DNA of 64,000 nucleotides, taken from Eunapius fragilis. Its lineage: Eukaryota > Porifera > Demospongiae > Spongillida > Spongillidae. Position 1 is the stretch's first letter. Every line of letters starts with the position of its first letter. The position numbers were made by a program, and so were the translations under genes. Below the pieces are notes generated by a model that had not been told where the DNA came from, ran no database searches, and saw only the letters and a list, made by a program, of their open reading frames with translations. Of this stretch, positions 33,952 through 44,929 are shown in pieces. Where the stretch lies: NCBI GenBank assembly GCA_963681505.1, contig OY811971.1, forward strand, positions 23,715,036 to 23,779,035, read 5' to 3'.

Positions 33952-34611
33952 GGAGAAATGGCCGCCATAGGCGGCCCCAGCGCTTACCGAAGGGAGGGGC
34001 CAACCCCACGAAGGGCGCCAAAGGGGAAGGGGCCAACCTCACGAAGGGCGCCAAAGGGGGAGGGGCATTATCGATTTTGCAATCTTAGTCATTTGTTGAT
34101 CGCTGTTTGTACGCTCAGATGAGTGTTAGTAGCTATTTTTACATGTAGTAATCATATTGCAACGCTACAGTAAAATTACTTATAGGGGTTGGGGGGCGCC
34201 AGAATCAGGAGAGGGGGGGTGCCATGGCCCCCTGTGGGGCCGCCTATGGCCGCTATACCGACATATGCAATACACCTAAGGAAACTGATCTCACGCTATA
34301 TTATCAGATGAACTTGCACAGTTGCGTAGCACTGGGGTTAGACAACTTAATTGACCCACGTTAACTAAGATAACACATAAACAGTGGAAACACAGTTCAT
34401 ATAGATTACAGGTTCCTGAAGGATCTTGAGCTGCGCAAGGAATCAAAATGTCTGTGTTGCTGCGTAGTACACGAGTTGTTTATCTATGCTGACGACAAGG
34501 ACACAGCGAGGTATTGCTACTCCACACGGGTAGTGTTTTCTAGTGATATTATAGCGTGAGATCAGTTTCCTTAGGTGTACTGCATATGTCGGAGCGGCCA
34601 TGCATTTCTCC
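33952..34611. mobile_element. Outer foldback element with a nested insertion
   Basis: The right arm (about 34535-34611), read in reverse complement, gives GGAGAAATGCATGGCCGCTC then CGACATATGCAGTACACC and AAGGAAACTGATCTCACGCT. The left arm has the same order (GGAGAAATGGCCG, CCGACATATGCAATACACC, AAGGAAACTGATCTCACGCT) but is split by 285 bp. The middle (34310-34530) is unrelated spacer. No coding capacity. Confidence 0.75.
33965..34249. mobile_element. Inner MITE nested in the outer element's left arm
   Basis: Ends CCATAGGCGGCCCC and GGGGCCGCCTATGG are perfect inverted repeats. GGCCG or CCG occurs on both sides as a possible target duplication. The interior has two copies of CACGAAGGGCGCCAAAGGGG and a G-rich tract. 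Confidence 0.75.
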
Positions 34612-35137
34612 AACAAACATGAAACGTGAAATCATTCAGGAGAACAGACTTTTGCATAACTTATGCTTTTGTATTGTACTGCACACTTAAAAATGCATTT
34701 CTAAAAATATATTTCTAATTATAGCGATGACGCAATTGTACGAAGGGTGGGGTGAGCATAGTAACATATGAATACAATTGTCCAACAACTGTACAAACCG
34801 TACCTTATAAGGGAAACCGCTTTTCTGGTAGAGCATGTTATCAATCTGTTCCCACTATGTGGAACATGTTGTTTAGCGTAGGGTGTATCAAGCCTCTACA
34901 TAGTCTTTCCCTACATCGTATGAACCAGACTGTGTTAACATTTTGAACCAGATTACGTCAACATATAGAGTATGGTATGTATACATGTTTGACCCTATAA
35001 ATGAATTTTGGCTGTGTAGCCAGCTGCAGTGATCTTCACAATAGTGTAATGGTCTACACAGAACAGTTGCAAAGGGATTTGAGCGTAACGCCCAACAGAT
35101 TTACAACGGATGTAATTCGTAATAGGAAGCCCTCGGG
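34612..35137. other. Intergenic, no gene seen
   Basis: No repeats or exons recognised. Confidence 0.45.
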
Positions 35138-35229
35138 CCACTAGCAACGTCCCCAGGCCGTCAATTAAAGGTTAGGGAAAAAGACGTCTTTTTTCCTAAC
35201 CTTTTATTGACGGCCTGGGGACGAGACTA
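35138..35229. mobile_element. Second miniature hairpin (hAT-like) with about 8-bp flanking repeats
   Basis: Arms CGTCCCCAGGCCGTCAA... (35148-35223) have 29-nt halves with one mismatch; the loop AAAAAGACGTCTTTTT is itself palindromic. The wider element runs TAGCAACGTCCCC to GGGGACGAGACTA and is flanked by TCGGGCCAC on both sides. Ends and flanks resemble the hairpin at 31954-32014. Confidence 0.7.
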
Positions 35230-35904
35230 TCGGGCCACCCGACCTTTTGCACCAAAGAAGCCACATATTCATATCGTGAGTGGCAAGGCCGGCAACTAAG
35301 CTCGGCAACTAAGCTCGCAGAATGAATACGAACTATGGGTTTAGGATCATGCTCCTCATAATTTACGTGTTTGTGTTGCCAGCCGTGCATAGGGGGTTCT
35401 TCTATGCAGTTGCATTTGAGGCTAGAAAGCGTTTAGGGTCTCGATTGGGCAGAACGTGTGGAGAGATATGCCTCTTTGCGGCCTCGAACTTGTTTTGGAA
35501 TGCAATCTTCTCCTCGAGCGAAGAGAATGGGAGTTCAAGATGCATTCGCACTGGTCTCGTACGCTTGCAACCCGCCGCCATATCTGAACACCAAACACGT
35601 GTGATTTTATTGACATAAAAATCATTCGAATTTCAATTCAATTGTGTGATCTAGTTACGTCCATGTGTTTTCAACAAATCGTGAGGTTTGTTCGAGTGCG
35701 TAACTTAGGTTTATAGGCACACCATCTTTTACAACGTTGGACAGCCGCCATTTTTGTGGCCACACGGCTGGATGACAGCTGACCGCATGTGCCGAGGACA
35801 GCGCTTTTTATACCGGAACTCGTGTTTTAATAGTAAATAAAACTTGAAAAAAGTACCGTAAACACTGAGTCCCAGGAGTATTACTTCCATTTTGTGCCAA
35901 GTCA
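35230..35904. other. Intergenic, no gene seen
   Basis: Short open frames only, none with recognisable domains or a splice-linked partner. Confidence 0.45.
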
Positions 35905-36640
35905 TATACCGTACTGACAAGACGTTTTGGCGGCGACTATTTGGCGGAAGGCTCCGCCAACTGTGCCGCCATTAACTTAATATAAAATTTTTTCCGCCAA
36001 CATCTTATCACGGCGTCGCGGAAGGGGGCGGGGGGAGGGACATTACGCACATAATTATATAAGTATCCCTAGACCTTTATGGCTCTTAATCTTGCCCTGC
36101 TAAATGATTACCGTACATGTAAATGTACAATGCACAGACATACGGCGCCTGTAGTGTTCATACCGGTACTACTATATACGTATACCCGGTAGCGGGTCCG
36201 CCATACGAAATAATTCCTTTCTCCCCGCTTTACAACTGATACTGTTCAATTCATGGAAGTCTGACCCGACGGCTGACTCGTGCACCCAGTCGTTTCAATG
36301 ACGGTGCATCTGAATCAGAATCCGATTCAGATCTTTCTGATGCTGAGGTTGACGACAAACTTCACTCCAATGGGGATGCTTCAGAGGATGAGGAGGAGGA
36401 TGCAGCCCTGGCTGCCGCTTTTGCGGAGGCAGCAGGTGCTCTTCGGCCTATTCAGTCTAAATAGACGTATGATCAACAGCTACGCTAACATTCATCATTT
36501 CATTTCCGCCAATTATAAATCGCCATAAATTTAAAGATTCTGAGACTTCCGCCAATTACAAATCGCCAGTTTGTTAAAATAAATAGTTTTGGCTCCGCCA
36601 AATAGTTCTCTCCGCCATTACGTCTTGTCAGTACGGTATA
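35905..36640. mobile_element. TA-flanked DNA transposon derivative
   Basis: Ends TACCGTACTGACAAGACGT and, in reverse complement, the same string, both leading into GGCGG, form terminal inverted repeats. TA occurs on both outer sides, compatible with a TA target duplication (Tc1/mariner-like or related). The interior is rich in CCGCCA/TGGCGG subterminal motifs. It carries a short acidic coding remnant and no complete transposase. Confidence 0.75.
36261..36464 (+). pseudogene. Acidic coding tail inside the TA-flanked element
   Basis: An open frame of 67 codons plus stop reads LTRRLTRAPSRFNDGASESE, then acidic repeats (SDSDLSDAEVDD, SEDEEEDAALAAAFAEA), ending RPIQSK. Acidic C-terminal tails occur in some transposases, so it may be the last exon of the parent transposase kept in a deletion derivative. 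It could also be a captured host exon. The composition is clearly protein-like, but no start or upstream domain was found. Confidence 0.45.
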
Positions 36641-36744
36641 CAAACGTTAGGTAAGCCCTAGCGCCACGTTTGAAAGGAAGAGTGGCGAGCACTCCTGCAC
36701 TGGCGACCATACCTGACGCTACCCTAGTAAAGAGAAGCGTGATG

Positions 36745-36845
36745 TGTGTGTGGTGTGGACCTGTTGTGCGTACGAGCTAGCTAGCTAGGTCCCTAAACGT
36801 GTTGTCTTTGAACTAACTATAAATAATTTCTTTTTTATTTAGAAC
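36745..36845. repeat. Sequence shared with 45790-45893
   Basis: GTGTGTGGTGTGGACC, GCGTACGAGCTAGCTAG, AGGTCCCTAAACGTGTTGTC and TTTTTTATTTAG recur at 45790-45893 with few changes. Here it lies immediately before the first Kelch exon and ends in an acceptor-like TTTATTTAG. The Kelch gene could therefore have an upstream exon. Confidence 0.65.
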
Positions 36846-36851
36846 ACAAAA

Positions 36852-39800
36852 ATGTTCACATACCAAACATGTGCAGCAGTGCTTGGGGGAGGTGGTCGAG
36901 GGGAGTATGGTGGTGGTGGTGTAGTGGAGGTGGAGGGTAGGGTTGTGTGGGGAGGAGTACTAAGAGGAGGAGTGTACAGGTTTGATGAGGTCAGTTCACA
37001 GTGGGAGAGATTGGCTGATGGTGAGTGGGGGGCCACACTAGCGATATGTGGAGGAGAGATGGTGTCTGTCGGTGGTTATAAGGATGGTGGTGGGAGTAGT
37101 AAGGTGATGGTGTTGAGGGGAGGGAGGTGGACCTCCATGACTGAGATGTTGGTAGGGTGTAGGAGGTCATGTGTGGTTAGTGTAAGTGGAGGTGTGCTGT
37201 TAGTGATGGGAGGGAGAGGTGATGGTGGTAGGTACTTGAATGTCGTTCAGATATTTGATGGTCGGACATGGCACATGGGACCACCACTTCCTCGGCCATG
37301 TAGGGTCATGTCTGCAGTGGTCCACGGAGACCTGGTGTTTGTGATGGGAGGTGCGGGCATGGAGCGGGCAGTGTGGTCTGCCAACATCACTGACCTGGTG
37401 AGCAACTGAACATTGTGTAGCATCTCTGTCCCTGTGTGTAGCTACACCACGCTACTACACACACACACACACACATGCGATACTCATCCACGCTCAGCGT
37501 ACACACACACGCGCATGTCCACACCATGCCCACAGTAGACGTGGACGCGCGCTCCAACAACTCGAGGCACACGCACACACTAAGCGTCTGCATCGCACAC
37601 GCACGCACGACGTACGCAGACGTTAGTGTGTTGTGTGTACGTTTAGCTTGACAGCTGTACAGACATCCTTTTGTTATTGTGTTACCATCTCCCCCTGTAC
37701 CCATGCATGCACACATACTCACTAGACTACTGCACACACACATGACAAACAGCCATCTGTCTGGAGAGAGCTACCAGATGTACCATACTACTACTCATCT
37801 GTATGTGTGGTTGATGGTGTGCTACTAGCCATTGGAGGAGCAGAGAGTACTTATGATTCATCAGAGAAGACCTCTGCCATCCATGCCTTCCATCATGTTG
37901 ATCAGAAATGGCAGCATGTTGGAGACTTGCCATTTAAGTGCTCATTTGTGGACACACTCCTTCTGTCAGGAGGAAGGCTGTTGGTGGTTGACGGGATCAG
38001 TAAGCAGGTGTTGAAGATCACTGTGGAAGGTTAGTGATGCTGTAATGAAACTGTGCTAACCAGAGAATTTCCAGGTCTAGCTAAGCTCTTCATCACACCA
38101 AGCCTAACAGAAGCAGATGAAAGGTGTGTTGAGTAATACTGTGGTGTTGTACAAATGTATACCATGTAGTGGTATGGCTGGATGTGTTACCATAAATACT
38201 TGTAGCATCTCACTTCAGTACAGAATAGCTACTGGGAAGTATGAAGGTGTACCTGGGTGTGTGGCTGGCCTTGGTAATGGTTGCTGTTGTGTGTAATTCA
38301 CTGTAGGTTCATATGAGGGGCATGTACCCTAGGTTGTATGAAGGAGTACCAGTTATGGTTTAGGTACATGTGGGGGGGGGGGGGGGGGGAGGGTTAGGGT
38401 TTATGTGCCTATATGTGGGGGGTACAGGAGGTATGTGACCTAGGGTGTATATGTAAGTGTACCTGTTATGGTGTACGTACATATGTGTGGTATGTGCCCT
38501 AGGGTGCATGAAGGTACCTGTTGTGGCATAGGTACATATTTTTTGATTCCTCATGATGGTGGTGTACCCTCACTGGGTGTGTTTGGTGGTTGTCATGGAG
38601 AGATGTATTCATCCTTTAGTATGTACACTACTGTGTGACCTGTTAGATGCTTTAAGTTTAATACTACGTTTATAACAACAGACGTCTCTATGATGAAGCC
38701 ATGACCAAGGGATATGTGGAAACGTCAGTGACCAAGTGTCTCATCGTTGGAGCAGCTGGTGTTGGAAAGACTCACCTCAAACACCTCCTTCTGCAGAAGG
38801 ACCCTCCAGAGCAACGTATCAGTACAGGGCTGGCTGACAACCCTGTTCGAGCCATCTCATTCACACTGGCTGGTATGGGTGGACAAGAGGAAGATGACTG
38901 GTTTGTTGTTGAAGATGACCAGACATTGATGAGTTTCGTTGGTCAAACAGTCCGTGGTGGTGTATCCATGGTTTCATCTTTGGATGCTGTAGTTAGTGCT
39001 CTTCCAAAGATAACCATTAATAATCTACCCAGTGATGGAGCTAGTGTTGGTCACCCTGATCCCATGCCTGCTGATATCACCATGGATACCACCACCCAAC
39101 AGAGCAGGACTGTAGCCGTTGAGGATGAACTGATTCATCACATCAACCATTCCTCAGGTAAGGGATGGTGTAACCTGACCATGTTTAACTGTACCTACCT
39201 CCCTATGCAGAAGGGAGAAGGCTCTTTGGTGTAAAGTTGATCCAGTTCATTGACAGTGGTGGTCAACTGCAATATCATGATATCCTTCCATTGTTCATTC
39301 AGAACCCTGGTGTGACCATGTTTGTTTTAAACCTTTCAGAAGACCTGTCTCATCATCCTATCACGGAGTACTATGGAGCAGATGGCAAGCCTGTTGGTAT
39401 CCCATATCAATCACGTCTCTCTCACAAACAGATCCTCCAACACTGTCTTCAAGCACAACATTCCCAGGACGTATGTCCTCTGATCATCACCGTGGGAACA
39501 CATAAGGATGCTGCCACCAAAGAGACCATCAGTGAGAAGAACAGACAGCTCAAGGAGTTACTGGACCTTGGTGGTTATCGAGTGATCTACAAGGGAGAGA
39601 GGCTGAAAGAAGTCATATTTGCTGTAAACTGCAAATTCCCTCAGGACGAAGGCAAATGTTTCGCTAAGGTACTTAGACATCAAATCATGTCTGTATCCCC
39701 ACAGCCAATCAAGATGCCTATAGCATGGTTTGGGCTGGAGGTTTTCCTCCAACGATCATCTGAAGATGGTGTCTTGAGCCTTGTAGAATGTCAAGTGATT

Positions 39801-41074
39801 GCTAAAAGGTTGCACTTGGAGGGAGATGCATTTCTTGCAGCCTTACACCATCTAGTCCACCATAATGTCTTTCTTTATTACCCTGAGGTTTTGCCCCAGA
39901 CAGTATTCTGTGACCCTCAGGTAGTCCTCACTAAGGTGACTGAACTACAGTACCACCACAAGCTGAGGGATAATCCAGATGAAAATGTAGCAGCTGATGG
40001 TGACCTGGTCATGTTCAGGGATCGCGGACTGGTGGCAGTGAAGCAGCTGAGAAAGTTTCCAAAGCACTACAAAGAGGGTCTGTTCAATCCACAAGATCTG
40101 CTGGCTCTACTGATGAGTGTGCGTGCAATTGCTATGATCAGAGATGGTGAGTACTTGATGCCTGCATTGCTATCCCAAATGGAGTGTGAGCAAGTGTCCC
40201 AGCACCTTCACCAAAGCACCTCCCTGATAATCAGGCCCACCCAGGGCTGTATTCCTAGTGGTCTGTTCTGCTGTCTTGTGTCCCAACTTTTATCCCCAAC
40301 AAACCCATCTCCTTGGACGGTGTGCATGGATGGAGACAAGCCATTGTGTCTTTATCGCAACTGTATCACATTTGTACGTAGCTGCAGTACTGGAGTGGTA
40401 ACCCTTGGTGACATGTTTTCCCATATTGAAATACATGTTAGCAAGGCCTCCAGTGAGGTGTGTAGGGAGATAAGGGACTGTGTCCACAGAGGTATGAAGC
40501 TTGCCTGTAGTGTTCTCAAGTATCATGGTGTCCAGTTTGATGATGCCTTCATGTGTGCAGGACCCAGCTGTAGATCAGATCCTCCTCACCTAGCTGTAGT
40601 GGTGTGTAGTAGGTCATGGAAGTGTACTATTAGACAATACCAGACGGGTGACCTGAGTGAGGACCAGTTGAAGTGGGTGATGAAAAGTGCTGTGAAATAT
40701 CCCAGTGAGTGATACTCCATGTCTTATACTTGATCTTTTAATCATTCATCTCCACCCCCATAGGTCCACCTTCCCTCCCACTGTTGTTGGCTTTCCCTGT
40801 TCATGGTACCTCCGTCAACATCATCCAGAAGATAGGTACCAACTACCCCACCTTTGGTACATTCCTCCTCAATGACCTCACTGGGGAAGTAGTGGATGGA
40901 CTCAGACAAGAGTATCTTCTAAATGCTGAAAACATCACCACAGCAATATTTAAGAGATGGCTTCAAGGGAAAAGCACAGGACCAGTTTCATGGAGTGCCC
41001 TGGTGAATGTCCTCAGACAATCCAACCTCCATGCTTTAGCAGACCAGATAGAAAGCTGTGACTACGTGACCTAG
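36852..41074 (+). CDS. Kelch - ROC-like GTPase - Death domain protein, six exons
   Basis: Probably an intracellular signalling or innate-immune-like receptor; no ortholog name assigned. Exons: 36852-37397, 37753-38029, 38075-38123, 38682-39157, 39211-40704, 40764-41074. All junctions are GT/AG with matching phase and the total is 3153 nt (1050 aa). Residues 1-275 hold Kelch repeats (MVSVGGYKDGG, LLVMGGRGDGG, LVFVMGGAG, LLAIGGAEST). Residues 305-560 form a GTPase domain: P-loop GAAGVGKT (313-320), FIDSGGQ as G3 (462-468), THKD as G4 (546-549). A COR/winged-helix-like region follows (PIAWFGLEVFLQ, LEGDAFLAALHHLVHHNVFL). The last exon encodes a Death-like fold (NIIQKIGTNYPTFGTFLL, TTAIFKRWLQGKS, LVNVLRQSNLHALADQIE). 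The 5' end is uncertain because TTTATTTAG precedes the first ATG. Confidence 0.88.
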
Positions 41075-41854
41075 GACGAACCCATAGTTATTTGTATGTT
41101 ATGTTTGTTATTGTTGTGCTGTATATGTATCATGGCATTACATTTCAGCGGTAACAGTGCGCTCTATTTAGAAGTTATTTCTCATGTGTTACTTAACCTT
41201 AATCAGAGATATTATCTCTGCCTTAATATGGCGTATGCTGATATCAAGAGCACCTAGCCTGATTTTCTTCTTCCCTCCGTAGTACAGGCTTCTACCAGAG
41301 ATAGTACTTCTACTTGGTATGTTTGATTGCATGAACCGTGCAAAGTGTTTACTTAACCGGCAGGCGGATTACAAGCATATGATTATCAGCGCAGCTGTGC
41401 GTATTAAATTATATGGATGTGTCATGTGACGTAAGTCTTTTCTCTGTCCCATTTAATACTTGCATTGGAGTGATTAAACTTGAAGGAGTTGGTAAACATG
41501 GCGCATGTCCACCATGCACTCAGCGGGCCTGCTGTCATAGCTCAAACCACGTACACAATAATAATTATTAGGTCTTTTGGTTGTTGGACGACACGGGGCA
41601 TCTGAGCGTGCTCGATTGCTTAGCTCATGCACACAGCAGGACACAAGCGAGTGTTTGTATGTGACGTGTGTGTGTGTGTGTGAGTGTTTGTGTGTGTGAG
41701 TGGTGTTTGAGTTGATACTTCTTCCCTGTATAATAATAAGTAGTTAATGGCTCATAGCATAAGCTTCTTCATAGTAACTGCTAAGATTGACCTGACTTGA
41801 GAGCTATCTACCTGGCCTTTTGATCATTTAAACGAACATTGCCTGCACATGTAC
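41075..41854. other. Intergenic, with a short palindrome
   Basis: No exon seen. The perfect palindrome-like CAGAGATATTATCTCTG is at 41204-41220 and a short GT run at 41660-41700. Confidence 0.5.
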
Positions 41855-42235
41855 ATGTACAGTACTCCCACCCCCTCCACACCTCTGCACCCACCCCCAT
41901 TCCACACCTGTACACCCACCCCCATTCCACAGCTGTACACCCACCCCCTCCACACCTGTACACCCACCTCCTCCACACCTGTACACCCACCTCCTCCACA
42001 CCTGTAAACCCACCCCCATTCCACACCTGTACACCCACCCCCTCCACACTTGTGCACCCACCCCCTCCACACATGTACACCCACCCCCTCCACATGTGTA
42101 CACCCACCCCCATTCCACACCTGTGCACCCACCTCCTCCACACCTGTACACCCACCTCCTCCACACCTGTACACCCACCCCCATTCCACACCTGTACACC
42201 CACCCCCTCCACACCTGTCCACCCACCCCCTCCAC
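41855..42235. repeat. Pyrimidine-rich minisatellite (about 20-24 bp)
   Basis: About 17 units of CCACACCTGTACACCCACCC with either CCATT or CCT inserted. Open frames on both strands across it are period artefacts. Confidence 0.92.
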
Positions 42236-42284
42236 ACTAGTCTGGGGACCCTAGCATGATGTAAGGTCTGGACCATGCTTATAT

Positions 42285-42650
42285 GGGTGTGAGGATTAGT
42301 TCTAATTGGTGCACTGCTGAGTACTTGTAGTCCCACAGGTCCACTCCCATGAGACATGTGCACCATTTCATTCCAGAGCCACACCTAAGAGGCCTGGGCA
42401 CCATCCCTATCCAGGGGCAGCCCAAGATGGTCTGGGCACTAGGATGACTCCAGGGACTGAGGGATCTCTATGTCCAGCTGGTCATCATCCTCTTCATCTA
42501 GCCAGAGGTGACCATCACCATCATGACCTGTTCAATCACCCTCAAGGAGTCTTCTCTGAACCCTCCATCCCCCTCCTGCACAACTGCTCCTCCCAAGTAC
42601 CCCATAACAGTGATCAGATGAGGTAAGTGTGTCATGTTTGATATATCCTG
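42285..42650. repeat. Duplicated segment, copy 1
   Basis: About 360 bp closely similar to 44440-44815, in the same orientation, from GTGTGAGGATTAGTTCTA to CAGTGATCAGATGAGGTA. A short frame (HHHHDLFNHPQGVFSEPSIP...) ends at a GT donor-like site in both copies, but no partner exon is found. Confidence 0.85.
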
Positions 42651-42659
42651 CTGCATGTA

Positions 42660-43525
42660 GACCAATGTACATGTGACCCGTCTTTGACCCCTCCCCTCTT
42701 CCCATGTAGACCTTTGTACATGTGACCCCTCTTTGGCCCCTCCCCTCTTCCCATGTAGACCTGTGTACATGTGACCCCTCCTTGGCCCCTCCCCTCTTCC
42801 CATGTAGACCTGTGTACATGTGACCCCTCTTTGGCCCCTCCCATCTTCCCATGCAGACCTGTGTACATGTGACCCCTCTTTGGCCCCTCCCCTCTTTCCA
42901 TGTAGTCCTGTGTACATGTGACCCCTCTTTGGCCCCTTCCCTCTTTCCATGTAGACCTGTGTACATGTGACCCCTCATTGGCCCCTCCCCTCTTCCAATG
43001 TAGGCCTGTGTACATGTGACCCCTCTTTGGCCCCTCGCCTCTTCCCATGTAGACCTGTGTACATGTGACCCCTCTTTGACCCCTCCCCTCTTCCCATGTA
43101 GACCTGTGTACATGTGACCCCTCTTTGGCCTCTCCCCTCTTCCCATGTAGACCTGTGTACATGGGACCCCTCTTTGGCCCCTCCCCTCTTCCCATGTAGG
43201 CCTGTGTACATGTGACCCCTCTTTGGCCCCTCCCCTCTTCCCATGTAGACCAGTGTACATGTGACCCCTCTTTGACCCCTCCCCTCTTCCCATGTAGACC
43301 TGTGTACATGTGACCCCTTTTCCCATGTAGACCTGTGTACATGTGACCCCTCTTTGGCCCCTCCCCTCTTCCCATGTAGACCTGTGTACATGTGACCCCT
43401 CTTTGACCCCTCCCCTCTTCCCATGTAGACCTGTGTACATGTGACCCCTCTTTGGCCCCTCCCCTCTTCCCATGTAGACCTGTGTACATGTGACCTCTCT
43501 TTGGCCCCTCCCCTCTTCCCATGTG
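42660..43525. repeat. 48-bp minisatellite
   Basis: About 18 units beginning CCATGTAGACCTGTGTACAT, then GTGACCCCTCTTTGGCCCCT, then CCCCTCTT. One unit near 43300-43325 is truncated. Minus-strand open frames (GRGEGPKRGHMYTGLH) are artefacts. It directly follows duplicated segment copy 1. Confidence 0.95.
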
Positions 43526-43726
43526 ATTTCGAACTACCATGGTTTTGGTATATCATTTTATACAGATGAGTTTAGCAAAGTGATTTTGGCATAATCATTT
43601 CATTGGTCGTTTTATGTTTGTTGTAACACATACACACACATTGGTTAACATATTTAGATCCTTTGAGCCTTCAAATATGTCCACATAAATACATGAATTA
43701 GCTCTAATTCCATATTGTGTTGACTT
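43526..43726. repeat. Member of a dispersed repeat family (GTTTTGGTAT...TTTAGCAAAGTG)
   Basis: Shares CCATGGTTTTGGTAT, GAGTTTAGCAAAGTGATTTT and CATTGGTTAACATAT with copies at about 44930-45060, 45225-45480 and 50845-51075. Confidence 0.7.
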
Positions 43727-44250
43727 GGACTATGGAGGACTCGGGAGGACTAGGGAGGACTCGGGAGGACTAAGGAGGACTAAGGAGGACTAGCGAGGAC
43801 TAGGGAGGACTATGGAGGACTTGGGAGGATTAGAGAGGACTAGGGAGGACTAGGGAGGACTAGGGAGGACTAGGGAGGACTAGGGAGGACTATGGAGGAC
43901 TTCGGAGGACTAGGGAGGACTAGGGAGGACTAAGGAGGACTAGGGAGGACTAGGGAGGACTAGGGAGGACTAGGGAGGACTAGGGAGGACTAGGGAGGAC
44001 TATGGAGGACTTGGGAGGATTAGAGAGGACTAGGGAGGACTAGGGAGGACTAGGGAGGACTAGGGAGGACTAGGGAGGACTAGAGAGGACTAGGGAGGAC
44101 TTGGGAGGACTAGGGAGGGCTAGGGAGGGCTAGGGAGGACTTGGGAGGACTAGGGAGGACTAGGGAGGACTTGGAGGACTAGGGAGGACTAGGGAGGACT
44201 AAGGAGGACTAAGGAGGACTAGGAGGACCAAGATAGGTCTAGAGAGGACT
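43727..44250. repeat. 10-bp minisatellite (TAGGGAGGAC)n
   Basis: About 52 units of TAGGGAGGAC with variants such as TATGGAGGAC, TTGGGAGGAC, TAAGGAGGAC and TAGAGAGGAC. A block containing TATGGAGGACTTGGGAGGAT followed by TAGAG recurs near 43810 and 44000, pointing to internal higher-order duplication. Confidence 0.95.
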
Positions 44251-44439
44251 TGGGGGAGTTGTGGTGTTATAGAAGCAGTGTGTGGGCTGTGTAGTGCTTA
44301 CTTCCAATAACGTTACAAATTCTAACAGTACTACCTAAACTGTTAACACAACACTCCCTTTGGTTTACACATTTGTATTGGAGGAGAGTGACATGTTGGC
44401 TTAATGCATGGGTGTGTATAAATGAGTCAGCAGTCAGCA

Positions 44440-44815
44440 TAGGTGTGAGGATTAGTTCTATTTAATGCACTACTGAGTACTTGTAGTCCCACAGGTCCAC
44501 TCATATGAGACATGTGCTCCATTCCATTCCAGGGCCACACTTAATAGTCCTGGGCACCATTCCGTTCCAGGGGCAGCCCAAGATGGTCTGGGCACTAGGA
44601 TGACTCCAGGGACTGAGGGACCTCTATGTCCAGCTGGTCATCATCCTCTTCATCTAGTCACAGGTGACCATCACCACCATGACCTGTTCCATCAACCTCA
44701 AGGAGTTCTCTCTGAACCCTCCATCCCCCTCCTACACAACTGCTCCTCCCAAGTACCCCATAACAGTGATCAGATGAGGTATGTGGGTCACATTTGATAT
44801 ACCCTGCTACCACCT
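44440..44815. repeat. Duplicated segment, copy 2
   Basis: Counterpart of 42285-42650. Downstream, at about 44886-44922, it carries only one partial unit of the 48-bp repeat (ACCTGCGTACATGTGACCCC then TCTTTGGCCCCT), versus about 18 in copy 1. Confidence 0.85.
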
Positions 44816-44929
44816 GTGGTGGATGAGGTAATGGTCTATCAGGGGGAGGTGCCCAGAGGATAAGGGGTCACACCAAAGGCACATAGACCTGCGTACATGT
44901 GACCCCTCTTTGGCCCCTCCTCTTGATTT

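Noticed and set aside
36839-37036. Pro/Ser-rich minus-strand frame
   Set aside because: Antisense shadow of the Gly-rich first Kelch exon.
42444-42626. Small forward protein with HHHHDLF...SSQVPHNSDQMR
   Set aside because: Present in both duplicated segments and ending at a donor-like GT, but no upstream or downstream exon and no domain; insufficient for a gene call.
42498-43556. Glycine/arginine-rich minus-strand proteins (GKRGGAKEGSHVHRSTWEE)
   Set aside because: Artefacts of the 48-bp array.
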